A DNA stretch of 43,793 nt, taken from NCBI GenBank assembly GCA_964452045.1, contig CAYVKM010000023.1, positions 1 to 43,793 on the forward strand, in the 5' to 3' direction. This DNA comes from CAYVKM01 sp964452045 (lineage in GTDB: Bacteria > Calditrichota > Calditrichia > RBG-13-44-9). How positions within the stretch are numbered: position 1 is the first letter of the stretch; each line of letters begins with the position of its first letter. Below the pieces are notes generated by a model that saw nothing but the letters and a program-made list of their open reading frames with translations, made no database searches and was not told the origin of the DNA. The position numbers were made by a program, and so were the translations under genes. Shown here piece by piece: positions 9,371 through 18,459 of the stretch.

Positions 9371-10219
9371 ATGATGAACCAGGATATCATTAAAGAAGTG
9401 CTTTATTATAAGGAAATATCACCGGGCATGCTGATCCTGGTTCTGGCCATTGCATTCGTGCTGGGAGCAATTCATGCGCTTGGGCCGGGACATGGGAAAT
9501 CGCTCATGGCCTCATATCTGGTAGGTTCCCGGGGACGAATCCGGGATGTTTTTACCTTGGGGATTACCATAACCATTTCCCATATCTTTAGTGTAGTGGT
9601 CATTGGTTTTTTGGCTCTGTGGCTGACAAATTATTTCTGGACCGGTAACGCCAGCATCTGGTTAAGCTTAGTCTCTGGGATTATTATCTTTCTGATTGGT
9701 CTGTGGTTATTTATTAAGCGATTCCGGTTATGGAAATCAGGGTACAAACCGGCCAATTCAAATCCTGCAAGCGAATCAATTGATTCGCTTGCGCATTCAC
9801 AAAATTCCTCTAAAAACACAACCACTCATACCGAGGTGCATCATCACCATCATTCACCTGAGCACGATCATGAAGCATCAAATGTCCATTCTCATCAGCA
9901 ATACGATCCTGAACTTTCTCTGTGGAGCAATATTGCTCTGGGAATTTCCGGAGGAATTGTCCCATGTCCAAAAGCACTGGTTATTCTTTTATTGGCGATA
10001 TCTCTTCAGAGAATTAACCTGGGATTGGCAATTATTTCCGTGTTCAGCCTGGGACTGGCTACCGTCCTGATTGCGATTGGAATCATCACCCTTAAAGCAT
10101 CGGATTTACTGAAAAATAAATTTGAAAATCGCAAGCTTCAGTTTTTACCGCTTATCGGATCCGTCGTTATCATTGGTCTGGGGATATTTTTAACCTACCG
10201 GACTGTGCTCATCATGTGA
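9371..10219 (+). CDS. NicO/RcnA-family nickel/cobalt transporter, probable exporter
   Basis: 282 residues and about six membrane segments. The first helix pair carries HALGPGHGKSLMASYLVG (about 35-52) and a later segment has GISGGIVPCPKALVILL; both are signatures of the NicO superfamily. A histidine-rich loop (about 150-175, VHHHHHSPEHDHE, then VHSHQQ) lies between the two membrane halves, as in RcnA-type exporters, and would bind Ni or Co ions. The loop is preceded by a linker encoded by a perfect 26-bp palindrome (9767-9792). ATG 9371 is followed directly by ATG 9374, and either could start translation. It forms a pair with the EF-hand protein upstream. Export of Ni/Co is the best guess; uptake of another divalent metal cannot be excluded. 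Confidence 0.87.
   Translation: MMNQDIIKEVLYYKEISPGMLILVLAIAFVLGAIHALGPGHGKSLMASYLVGSRGRIRDVFTLGITITISHIFSVVVIGFLALWLTNYFWTGNASIWLSLVSGIIIFLIGLWLFIKRFRLWKSGYKPANSNPASESIDSLAHSQNSSKNTTTHTEVHHHHHSPEHDHEASNVHSHQQYDPELSLWSNIALGISGGIVPCPKALVILLLAISLQRINLGLAIISVFSLGLATVLIAIGIITLKASDLLKNKFENRKLQFLPLIGSVVIIGLGIFLTYRTVLIM
9767..9792. repeat. Perfect 26-bp palindrome inside the NicO-family gene
   Basis: The 13-base half GCAAGCGAATCAA is followed directly by its exact reverse complement, with no spacer. It covers codons 133-141 of the transporter (A-S-E-S-I-D-S-L-A), in the linker just before the His-rich loop. The next bases on each side do not pair, so it ends sharply. It could form a cruciform, or a hairpin in the mRNA. 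Confidence 0.95.
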
Positions 10220-10264
10220 CCTGCAAAGTTGAGAGTTTAATTATCAAAAAAAGGATGAACCCGA

Positions 10265-13012
10265 ATGCAAAGGAAAATGATACCGCTGAATTTAATTTTT
10301 ATTAGTTTATTTGTTGTCAATGGATTTACTCAGGACCCGGGTCCCTACCTTTCTAATCTCAATGTGACGAAGGATTCCCCGGTTTATACAACTTATGCGG
10401 CGGCGATGGAAAGATCCGAATTTACACTCGACGAGGGATACCATTTTTTGTTCTATGATTCATCCCGCGGAGCAGATTTCATTACTGATACCGGGGGAGA
10501 CCTTTGCCTCGCTTTCAAAAGAGGGGCAGATTATGTCTATCCCTTGGGTACACTCTTCTCGGAACCGGTTATAAATGCCTCCTATCCTGATATGGTGAAA
10601 TACTTCTATTTTCCATTTGCCGATCTAAGAATTGATGCCACCTTTTGCGTCTACAGTTCTCACCTGGCAGTATGGGATCTTCAAATGCGGAATACAGGCA
10701 TTGAATCGTTCGAATTTCAACTCATTCCTTTTTTACAAAATAATTATCGAGTATTTAATTCGGTGGAGTTCTTAAAAGATGAAAATGCCATCGCTTTTAC
10801 CCATGAGGAATTACCGGATGGCTGGGTCATGGACCATGATGTGCCATATGTAACTCCGGTTCGTGATGTCTTCTTGCTTTCGACCAAACCGGACCGGCAA
10901 ACCAGTTATCGCAGCTATAAATGGGGGATGATTCCGATACCGCAGGAAATTGATCTGAACCGGCAGCCCAAATATGTTGTCTGGGGAAAAGTGGCCCATT
11001 CTGATGGCGAAAGATGCCGCCATCGTCAAACCCCTCCGCAACTGGAAGTAACTATGGAAAGGTTTCCCAATTTGATTCTCACCGAAACTGCCCCCCGTTG
11101 GGGACGAACAGACAGTAATATCAGTCCCTACGGATTTTACAGCATTGAATTGGGCAATTTCGGGGACATTCAGGATGGTGATGTATTCCGCATCCGGTAT
11201 TATTGTCCGGAAACCGGAGAATCCGGGATTATTCAGGATACTATTCGGAATCTAATCGCAGAAAGCAATGTCCGAAAAGACATGGAATTATCTAAACAAC
11301 ATTTAATCTCTCCTCCTGCAGGGCTGAACCGGGATATCTGGGGAAGTGGAACGGAAATGCGTTTATACTGGAAAGACCCGGATAAGAGTGTCAGGTTTAA
11401 TGTATACCGGCGTGATTATCGGAAGAGCGGTGCCTACCAATTGATGGAAAAAAATAGTTCACGGGATTTCTTTACCGATAAAAATATTGAAGGTGACCAG
11501 ATCTATGGCTATATCATTGAAGCGGTAAATCAGACAGGGCAGAGAAGCATGCCTACGCTGGAAATAAACAATATTGCCGGGAGTGATTTTCTGACTGACA
11601 TCCGGTACCCTAATCAGTTGGTGAATGATATTAAAGATATGGCCAGAGTGGTGGCTATGCCGGTTAATATAATACTCGCACCGGGCAAAACAGAAAGTAT
11701 TAGGATCGTCCGGGCAGTAAGCCGGATGAGTGTTCCGATCGAAGATCTAATTACCAAAGCTGAAGAAGGATTGAGTATTAATCTGGACGAAAATCTGTTC
11801 CAAAATGAAAAACTTTTTCAGAAAATTCCCAATGTCTATTTTGCAGATAAAGAATTAAAAGGTCTTTACTGGAATAATTTTTCGCTGATGCGTCAGGTGA
11901 TGCTGCCTCCGGAAGGGAAAAGTAGTTATAACTATTACGTTTTTTCCCGCGAGCCGACCTGGGGTTGGGGACACGGTGGTCAGGTTTTTCACGAAAGTAT
12001 AACCATGCTGGCCTATGCTTTTATGGATCCATTAAGTGCTATGGACTCCCAGCGGATTTACCGGGAGCGGCAGCATACGGATGGTTATATTAACTATCGT
12101 ACTGGTTCTTATCTGGACGAAACAATTCCGGAAAATGACCAGCTAACCACTTCTGCACCCTGGTATGCCTGGCAAAACCTGGAGGTTTTCCGGATTACCC
12201 GAGACAAGGATTTTTTAAAGGAAATGTACGAATCTAGTAAGAAGTTTTACCTTTATTATACCAGTAACCGGGATAGCGATGGTGATGGACTGTGCGAATG
12301 GGGAGCTCATGCTGTTCTTGAATCCGTACGGGATGCCCGGGTAGCGATCTGGGATGAAGTGGGGTGGCCCAGTAATTTTGAGGCGGTTGATTTGAATTGC
12401 ATGCTGGTGAAGGAAGCAAAATCTCTGGCCGAAATGGCCCGGCAACTTAACCTGAATTCAGAAGCAGAAAAATGGGAAAAAGACGCAGCCTCTAGGACCA
12501 ACCTGATAAATCAATACATGTGGGATCCGGAAACCGGCTTTTATTATCATGTTGATAAAAAGGATCATGATTTCACCTTTAAAGAAAAGAATGATTTGAA
12601 GCGGGAAGAAATTATTGGTTTTTTACCGCTCTGGGCAGGTGTGGCAGATAAAGAACAGGCCAGACTTCTAATAGATAAATTGACTGATCCGGAAAAATTC
12701 TGGCGCCTGTATGGGGTACCCTCCCTCTCCGCAGATGATTCCTATTATAATCCGAAGGGATACTGGAATGGTCCGGTTTGGGTGGAATGGGATATGCTCA
12801 TCGTGTATGGTTTAAAACAATACGGCTACGATGAGTTAGCAAAGGAGTTGACCATGCGGGTGGCCAAAAATATGATTGAACAATTAAAAAAAGATCATCA
12901 GTTGTGGGAGTTTTATAGCCCGGACGATCAGTGGGCGGGTTACCATCGGCAGTATATTTGGGCTGGGACCATTAATCGAATGCTCATCGATGTGATGGAC
13001 ATTGATCATTAA
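10265..13012 (+). CDS. Secreted GH63/MGH1-like (alpha/alpha)6-toroid glycosidase with inserted module-FN3 cassette
   Basis: 915 residues with a signal peptide (about 1-22). The N-terminal beta-sandwich (about 25-235, starting with 'YTTYAAAMERSEF') is interrupted by the shared module (236-330, with HSDGERC, APRWG and SIELGNF) and an FN3-like domain (about 350-435, with FNVYRRDY), then resumes (about 440-505). The toroid follows (about 530-915), with 'TWGWGHGGQVFHES', 'NGPVWVEWD' and 'YGYDELA'. Catalytic candidates by family pattern are Asp690 in ESVRD, matching the ExxxD acid of mannosylglycerate-hydrolase-like enzymes, and Glu882 in WEFYSPDD. There is no sorting tail, so the protein may stay periplasmic or be a lipid-free secreted enzyme. 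RBS AAGGATG lies upstream. Substrate unknown; related enzymes cleave alpha-glucosyl or alpha-mannosyl linkages. Confidence 0.78.
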   Translation: MQRKMIPLNLIFISLFVVNGFTQDPGPYLSNLNVTKDSPVYTTYAAAMERSEFTLDEGYHFLFYDSSRGADFITDTGGDLCLAFKRGADYVYPLGTLFSEPVINASYPDMVKYFYFPFADLRIDATFCVYSSHLAVWDLQMRNTGIESFEFQLIPFLQNNYRVFNSVEFLKDENAIAFTHEELPDGWVMDHDVPYVTPVRDVFLLSTKPDRQTSYRSYKWGMIPIPQEIDLNRQPKYVVWGKVAHSDGERCRHRQTPPQLEVTMERFPNLILTETAPRWGRTDSNISPYGFYSIELGNFGDIQDGDVFRIRYYCPETGESGIIQDTIRNLIAESNVRKDMELSKQHLISPPAGLNRDIWGSGTEMRLYWKDPDKSVRFNVYRRDYRKSGAYQLMEKNSSRDFFTDKNIEGDQIYGYIIEAVNQTGQRSMPTLEINNIAGSDFLTDIRYPNQLVNDIKDMARVVAMPVNIILAPGKTESIRIVRAVSRMSVPIEDLITKAEEGLSINLDENLFQNEKLFQKIPNVYFADKELKGLYWNNFSLMRQVMLPPEGKSSYNYYVFSREPTWGWGHGGQVFHESITMLAYAFMDPLSAMDSQRIYRERQHTDGYINYRTGSYLDETIPENDQLTTSAPWYAWQNLEVFRITRDKDFLKEMYESSKKFYLYYTSNRDSDGDGLCEWGAHAVLESVRDARVAIWDEVGWPSNFEAVDLNCMLVKEAKSLAEMARQLNLNSEAEKWEKDAASRTNLINQYMWDPETGFYYHVDKKDHDFTFKEKNDLKREEIIGFLPLWAGVADKEQARLLIDKLTDPEKFWRLYGVPSLSADDSYYNPKGYWNGPVWVEWDMLIVYGLKQYGYDELAKELTMRVAKNMIEQLKKDHQLWEFYSPDDQWAGYHRQYIWAGTINRMLIDVMDIDH

Positions 13013-13047
13013 TTTAGATTAAGCGGCGATCTAACTTCAGGAGTCCT

Positions 13048-15627
13048 ATGAAACGGATATTTCTCTTTTTGCCACTGATATTTTGGATAATTGTATCTGA
13101 TGCCTACTCGCAGGATGGCTTGATTCCGGCATTTCCCATAAACAAAAATGATCTGGAATTGCATAAATTAGCCCAGCCAGGCAAACCATTTGATAAAGTT
13201 GGGCGTCGCTTTGCCATTCTGGGCGACCAGAGCGGCAGTTTCGAAGCCTGGGCCTACCCGTTAAAATTATTCCGAAATTTTGAATTCTCATTTTTTCTGG
13301 AGTCTGCCACCAGGCCCATCCCTGCCAGAAATATTGTACAGGATATTTCCGTGACTCCGGAAGCCACAGTCATTTCCTATGTTTATCAATCCTTTACTAT
13401 CAAAGCAATTTATATAACACCGTTTGATGAACCGGCTGCCCTCATATTATTACAGGTAAACTCAACCGAGCCATTATCGATAGTCTGCGGATTTTTACCG
13501 GTTCTGCAACCCATGTGGCCAGCCGGTATTGGCGGGCAGTATGCCTACTGGAACAAAGAACTTAAAGCTTACCTCATTTCCGAACCTACCCGGCAGAATC
13601 ATGGATTGATCGGGTGTCCGGCTGGGCAAGGTGTATCGGCTACTCCGGCTCATATGTTATCCGACTCGCCAAACGAATTCAAGATCGAAATAAGCAAACC
13701 TGAAAAATTCAGAGACAAGTATATACCGATTTATATGACCGGAGGAAAAGAAGGTCGGCAGAAAATCATAGATCGATATAAGGAACTTCAACAGCATCCG
13801 GAGAAATTTTACCAGGAAAACTATCGGTATTATCAAAATCTGAAGCAAACAACTCTGCAGATCAAGACACCTGAGCCGGATCTGGATTTAGCCTATGAAT
13901 GGGCGAAAGTGGCCTATGATAATTTGATTGTCGATAATCCCACTCTCGGTAAAGGCCTGGTGGCTGGACTGGATGCTTCGGGTACTTCCGGCCGACCTGG
14001 ATTTGGCTGGTTCTTCGGTGGGGATGCCTATATGAACATGCTCAGCCTGAATAGCTATGGGTATTTCACTGCGGTGCGGAATGCACTTGCTTTTGCCCAA
14101 AAGTGGCAGCGTGAGGATGGAAAAATGGCCCACGAATTATCCCAGGCCGATGGATACATCAACTGGTGGAAAGATTATCCTTATGGCTATATTCATGGGG
14201 ATACCACTCCCTTTTATGTTGTCGCCATGGCAGATTATTATCGTATGACCGGTGATCTACCATTTATAAAGGAAAGCTGGAATTCACTCAAACAGGCATA
14301 TCAATGGTGCCAGAGCACAGATGCCAATAACGACGGATTGATGGATAATCAGAAAGCGGGATTGGGAGCGTCAGAATATGGTGCCCTTACCGGAATAGAG
14401 ACCGATGTCTATCTCGGTGCGGTCTGGACCCAGGCTACCCGGGACATGCAATTTCTGGCTGAGGCGGTAGGGGATAAGAAATTATCGAGAACCGCAACCA
14501 GAAATTCTCAAAGAGCTTTATCCGCCTTTCGGGATAAATTCTGGTACCCGGATGGCGGATTCTATGCCTATGCCTTTAACTCCAAAGGAGAACATGTAAA
14601 AGAGATCTCTCCCTGGCTAAGCGTCGGATTAATGTGGGATTTAGGTACGCCGGAAAAAACCGGATCCTCTCTGGAAAAATTGAATTCAGCGGATTTGACC
14701 ACAGATTGGGGTGTCCGTTTACTTTCACGAATAAGCGAATTTTTTAATCCGGTAGGTTATAATTATGGAGCCATCTGGCCGTTTGTCACCGGATGGGTGG
14801 CCATGGCCCAGTTCCAGCATCATAATTCACTACAGGGATATCAACTACTTCAGGCAAATTATCGGTATACCTTTACCGATCAACCGGGTATGATGCCGGA
14901 GGTTCTCTCCGGAATGTACAATATCCCGCTGGAAGAATCTGTTTCCCATCAGGGATTTTCCTCCGGTGGGGTGGTGCTTCCACTTATTCGGGGATTGTAC
15001 GGTTTGCAGGGTAATGCCATTGATAAAGAGATAGAATTTGCTCCCCAGTTTCCGGCTTCCTGGAAGAATGCAAGCGCAGAAAATTACCAGATCGGAAAAT
15101 CAAAATTTTCCTTCAACTATATCAGGGAAAAGGAAAATGTGACCTGTACGCTGAAAAGTGAAGATGCCAAGGGGTATCATTTTAGGTTTGCACCCACCTT
15201 TGGTCCGGGAACCCACATTCGGCAGGTTACCGTTAACGGCAGGGAGGTGGATTATACTGTTACCGAATTCACCCAAAATCAACCGGTCATTGAAATACAG
15301 ATAGACCAATCTGAATTAAGTGTCACAATTAATTTTGAACCTACTGTCGAATTATTGCCACCATCTGTTTCCACAAAGGTGGGTGATATCAATAAAGGGC
15401 TAAAAATAATTTCCATTCACCGGGAAGGACAAAATCTTCAGATTAATCTGGAAGGCTTCTCGGGATCAGATTACCAGCTGTTAGTTACAAATCCGGAATT
15501 AATCATCAAAGTTAGTGGTGCCACCATTGAAGGGAATATAATTACCCTGGCTGTACCTGATAGCTTATCAGGAGAATTTATTCCATGCCGGTTAAATCTG
15601 AATATCAAAGCTTCAGAAGGGAAATAA
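13048..15627 (+). CDS. Exported six-hairpin glycosidase resembling glycogen-debranching-enzyme C-terminal (GDE_C) domains
   Basis: 859 residues with a signal peptide (about 1-22, ending DAYSQ). An N-terminal beta-sandwich (about 25-270) precedes an (alpha/alpha)6 toroid (about 285-680) and a C-terminal beta-sandwich (about 690-859). The toroid has PGFGWFFGGDAYMN, then 'QREDGKMAHELSQADG', 'YGYIHGDTTPFYV' and 'IETDVYLGAVW', the order and spacing typical of amylo-alpha-1,6-glucosidase-like domains; the Asp in GGDA and Glu in GIETD are likely active-site residues. Export makes intracellular glycogen an unlikely substrate, so it more probably attacks an external alpha-glycan or decorated oligosaccharide. 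RBS AGGAG is well placed before ATG 13048, and the gene lies 36 bp after the previous glycosidase. The fold is confident; the family number and substrate are not. Confidence 0.78.
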   Translation: MKRIFLFLPLIFWIIVSDAYSQDGLIPAFPINKNDLELHKLAQPGKPFDKVGRRFAILGDQSGSFEAWAYPLKLFRNFEFSFFLESATRPIPARNIVQDISVTPEATVISYVYQSFTIKAIYITPFDEPAALILLQVNSTEPLSIVCGFLPVLQPMWPAGIGGQYAYWNKELKAYLISEPTRQNHGLIGCPAGQGVSATPAHMLSDSPNEFKIEISKPEKFRDKYIPIYMTGGKEGRQKIIDRYKELQQHPEKFYQENYRYYQNLKQTTLQIKTPEPDLDLAYEWAKVAYDNLIVDNPTLGKGLVAGLDASGTSGRPGFGWFFGGDAYMNMLSLNSYGYFTAVRNALAFAQKWQREDGKMAHELSQADGYINWWKDYPYGYIHGDTTPFYVVAMADYYRMTGDLPFIKESWNSLKQAYQWCQSTDANNDGLMDNQKAGLGASEYGALTGIETDVYLGAVWTQATRDMQFLAEAVGDKKLSRTATRNSQRALSAFRDKFWYPDGGFYAYAFNSKGEHVKEISPWLSVGLMWDLGTPEKTGSSLEKLNSADLTTDWGVRLLSRISEFFNPVGYNYGAIWPFVTGWVAMAQFQHHNSLQGYQLLQANYRYTFTDQPGMMPEVLSGMYNIPLEESVSHQGFSSGGVVLPLIRGLYGLQGNAIDKEIEFAPQFPASWKNASAENYQIGKSKFSFNYIREKENVTCTLKSEDAKGYHFRFAPTFGPGTHIRQVTVNGREVDYTVTEFTQNQPVIEIQIDQSELSVTINFEPTVELLPPSVSTKVGDINKGLKIISIHREGQNLQINLEGFSGSDYQLLVTNPELIIKVSGATIEGNIITLAVPDSLSGEFIPCRLNLNIKASEGK

Positions 15628-15631
15628 TTTC

Positions 15632-18406
15632 ATGAGCCGATTGTGTACAATTACTTCTGCCTTACTCCTGTTCATTTTCATTGTCCAGGGATATGGAGAG
15701 TCATTAAAAGAAATTAAAATCAGAAAAGGGCAGGGGATCACGATAAATGAATTTGTCACTGGTTCCGGCAAGATACTGACTTCCCCGACTGTGCTTCCGC
15801 TATTTTCAGTGGATCTTAATGGGGTAACAGAATCGGCGAGTACGGTTAAGAATCTGGATGTAGGTAAGTCTATCCGTTTTGAATTACTCGGTAGGCTGGA
15901 AGGGCAAATTCAAACTGACATCGATTTTAAACCGGGCTGGAAGGCGGTCGTTTTATTCAGGAATATCTCAGCCGATACAATCAAATTGGAAAATTTTGTT
16001 CCTTTCGGACAAGCGAAAGACCGAATATATCTGACCGCCTCCGGTCCCTGGTCACTAGCCCGGACGAAATTATTCCGTCCCGGATTGGGTCCGGTGGGGG
16101 TGGTACTGCCGGATAATGCGTGGGAATTGGGATATGGTGATATTCCCCTTGATAAAGATTATTCGGTATGCGCAATTTCCCGCCGGACCAAAGTAGAAGG
16201 CGGAGAACGACGACGCTGGTGGACGCTGCTTCCCCCCAATGCAAGTGTGGAATTCACCATCTATGCTGATCTTTACCAGGGGGAATGGCAGAACGGATTA
16301 TGCCTGATGTTCCAGGATCGTTATCTATACGATCTGGAAAAATTTGATGACACGCTGTATCAACGGGCGGATTTGTCCTGGATTCGCAACTGCTATGTGA
16401 TTACCACCCAGATGGCCTGGGATCATGATTTTTATGATGCTGCGAGGGGTGGTTATCAGTATGATAAATATCTTGAAATGGGGAAGAAATTATTCGGTGG
16501 ATGGGATATCTACATTCTCTGGCCAACCTGGCCAACCCTTGGTCTCGATCAACGCAATCAGTGGGATCTGTATGATGATCTACCCGGAGGTTTGCAGAAA
16601 ATTAGGCAACTTTCTAATTATTCCCGCCGACAAGGTACAAAATTTTTTATATCCTATAATCCCTGGGATCAGAGCACCCGAAAAATTGATCCTTACCGGG
16701 GAATGGCAGATCTTATCCGGGCAACCGATGCCGATGGTATTATTCTGGATACCTATGGCTGGTCGACCGCCGAATTGCAGGCAACGGTGGATTCCACTAA
16801 ACCGGGTGTGGTGATGTACAGTGAAGGAATGGCAGTCCCCAAGGATCTTCCAGGCATCATTACCGGCCGGGTCCATGATGCGATTTATATGCCACCACCC
16901 TTAAATCTCAATAAGTTTATCAAGCCGGAAAATACCATATTCCGGGTTTGCCAGTTACACGATGGCGAAATGCACCGGGAAACCTCGGTGGCATTCTTTA
17001 ACGGGTACGGCGTTGAAATTAACGTTTACCGTCCGGGTCGTCCCGCCTGGATGGAGGAAGAGTATTTATATTTAGGAAAATTGGCTCGCATTCTCCGGGA
17101 AAATTCAGCGGCATTTTACAGCCACTCCTGGACACCGCTCATTCCCGCGACAAAAGACAGCATCTGGGTCAATAAATGGCCAGGAACAGATAAAACCCTT
17201 TATACGGTATTTAGCCTCATTCCGGAAGGATTTACCGGCCCGTTGTTCCAGGAGGAATTTTCTCCGGATACACATTTTGTCAGCCTGATTCATCATGAAG
17301 AAATTCAACCGGATACCATATCGGGTAAAACTTATGTTAAGGTCAAAACGGAGGCCTTTAACCGGAGCTGGTTAAATACCCGAAAAGAAGGCAATGTTGA
17401 TTGTGTCACTAAATTTCCCAGGCTTCTAAAAGTCGATTTAAAGATGGATTCTCTGACTATTGAGGCAGATAAGGGAGACAGTATTTTCGTCTGGGCCGGG
17501 AATCCTTCTTATCAGTCACAACCGAAAAGCTATTCCATTCATCAGCAAACGCTGAAATTAACCCTAGAATTTGGCAGGTATGAGGGAAAATATGTGGTAC
17601 AATTATTCGGGAATGATGAATTAATGGATGAAGCGGTGGTTTATCTGGCGATGCAAACGCCTCGTATTATCAGCGAAATAAAACGGACCTCACCTTCATC
17701 AACCACACCGGAAGGAATGATACAAATTCCCGCAACCAAAGATTTCCTGTTTAAGAACCAGGGAGCGGATGGCATCATACCGTATCCTGATTTTCCGGAT
17801 GGAAAAATGCTGGAAATTCGATCATTCTATATGGATAAATTCCCGGTGACCAATCTTCAGTTTAAAAAATTTCTGGATGGGACAAATTATCAACCCCAGG
17901 ATACTCTCAATTTTCTCAAGCATTGGATTAATGGCACGTATCCGGAGGGTGAAGGCAATTTTCCGGTTGTGCATGTGAGCTACGAAGATGCACGGGCCTA
18001 TGCTGCTTGGACCGGAAAGCGGCTTCCTACCGAAAGTGAGTGGCAATATGCCGCTCAGGCCGGGAATCAGTGGGCATGGCCCTGGGGCAATGAATTCGAC
18101 TCTACCCGTTGTAATGATAATTCAGATCGGTTAACCCCGGTCGATATGTTCTCGTCAGGAGAAAATCCTTTCGGACTGCTGGATTTAGTGGGAAACGTCT
18201 GGCAGCTCACCAACGATCTCTATGATGATGGGAGTTATTACTTTATCATCATCCGGGGTGGAAGTTATTATCATCCCACCTCCAGCTGGTGGTATGTGAA
18301 AGGTGGCCCGCAACCTCTGGATAGAAACCAAATGTTACTGAGGGTGAGTCCCGGCTTTGAAAGAAATGCCACGGTGGGATTCCGCTGTGTGAAGGATTTG
18401 GAATAA
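15632..18406 (+). CDS. Exported predicted TIM-barrel glycosidase-like protein fused to a cysteine-less FGE/SUMF1-type domain
   Basis: 924 residues with a signal peptide (about 1-23). A beta-sandwich (about 25-225) leads into a likely TIM barrel (about 230-500), with 'GTKFFISYNPWDQ', DGIILDTYG (Asp368 and Asp373) and 'VVMYSEGMA' (Glu398). Acid residues at strand ends suit a retaining glycosidase, but I cannot name a family. A beta linker follows, and residues about 695-924 are a formylglycine-generating-enzyme (sulfatase-modifying factor) domain with FPVTNLQFKKFL, 'GKRLPTESEWQYAA', 'NPFGLLDLVGNVWQ', RGGSYY and 'VGFRCV'. The catalytic cysteines of true enzymes fall around RGGSY..., but this protein has Tyr and Trp there, so the domain is probably a binding scaffold. 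It starts 4 bp after the previous stop, in the same operon. Confidence 0.75.
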   Translation: MSRLCTITSALLLFIFIVQGYGESLKEIKIRKGQGITINEFVTGSGKILTSPTVLPLFSVDLNGVTESASTVKNLDVGKSIRFELLGRLEGQIQTDIDFKPGWKAVVLFRNISADTIKLENFVPFGQAKDRIYLTASGPWSLARTKLFRPGLGPVGVVLPDNAWELGYGDIPLDKDYSVCAISRRTKVEGGERRRWWTLLPPNASVEFTIYADLYQGEWQNGLCLMFQDRYLYDLEKFDDTLYQRADLSWIRNCYVITTQMAWDHDFYDAARGGYQYDKYLEMGKKLFGGWDIYILWPTWPTLGLDQRNQWDLYDDLPGGLQKIRQLSNYSRRQGTKFFISYNPWDQSTRKIDPYRGMADLIRATDADGIILDTYGWSTAELQATVDSTKPGVVMYSEGMAVPKDLPGIITGRVHDAIYMPPPLNLNKFIKPENTIFRVCQLHDGEMHRETSVAFFNGYGVEINVYRPGRPAWMEEEYLYLGKLARILRENSAAFYSHSWTPLIPATKDSIWVNKWPGTDKTLYTVFSLIPEGFTGPLFQEEFSPDTHFVSLIHHEEIQPDTISGKTYVKVKTEAFNRSWLNTRKEGNVDCVTKFPRLLKVDLKMDSLTIEADKGDSIFVWAGNPSYQSQPKSYSIHQQTLKLTLEFGRYEGKYVVQLFGNDELMDEAVVYLAMQTPRIISEIKRTSPSSTTPEGMIQIPATKDFLFKNQGADGIIPYPDFPDGKMLEIRSFYMDKFPVTNLQFKKFLDGTNYQPQDTLNFLKHWINGTYPEGEGNFPVVHVSYEDARAYAAWTGKRLPTESEWQYAAQAGNQWAWPWGNEFDSTRCNDNSDRLTPVDMFSSGENPFGLLDLVGNVWQLTNDLYDDGSYYFIIIRGGSYYHPTSSWWYVKGGPQPLDRNQMLLRVSPGFERNATVGFRCVKDLE

Positions 18407-18459
18407 GAAGTATAATTTTGCCTTGAAGAAATATTGATTTTAATAAAAAGGGGCCTCTT

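Noticed and set aside
9842..9856. Run of His codons in the NicO gene that could look like an engineered tag
   Set aside because: His-rich loops are a natural feature of RcnA-type exporters, and the surrounding His/Asp/Glu pattern extends well beyond a tag.
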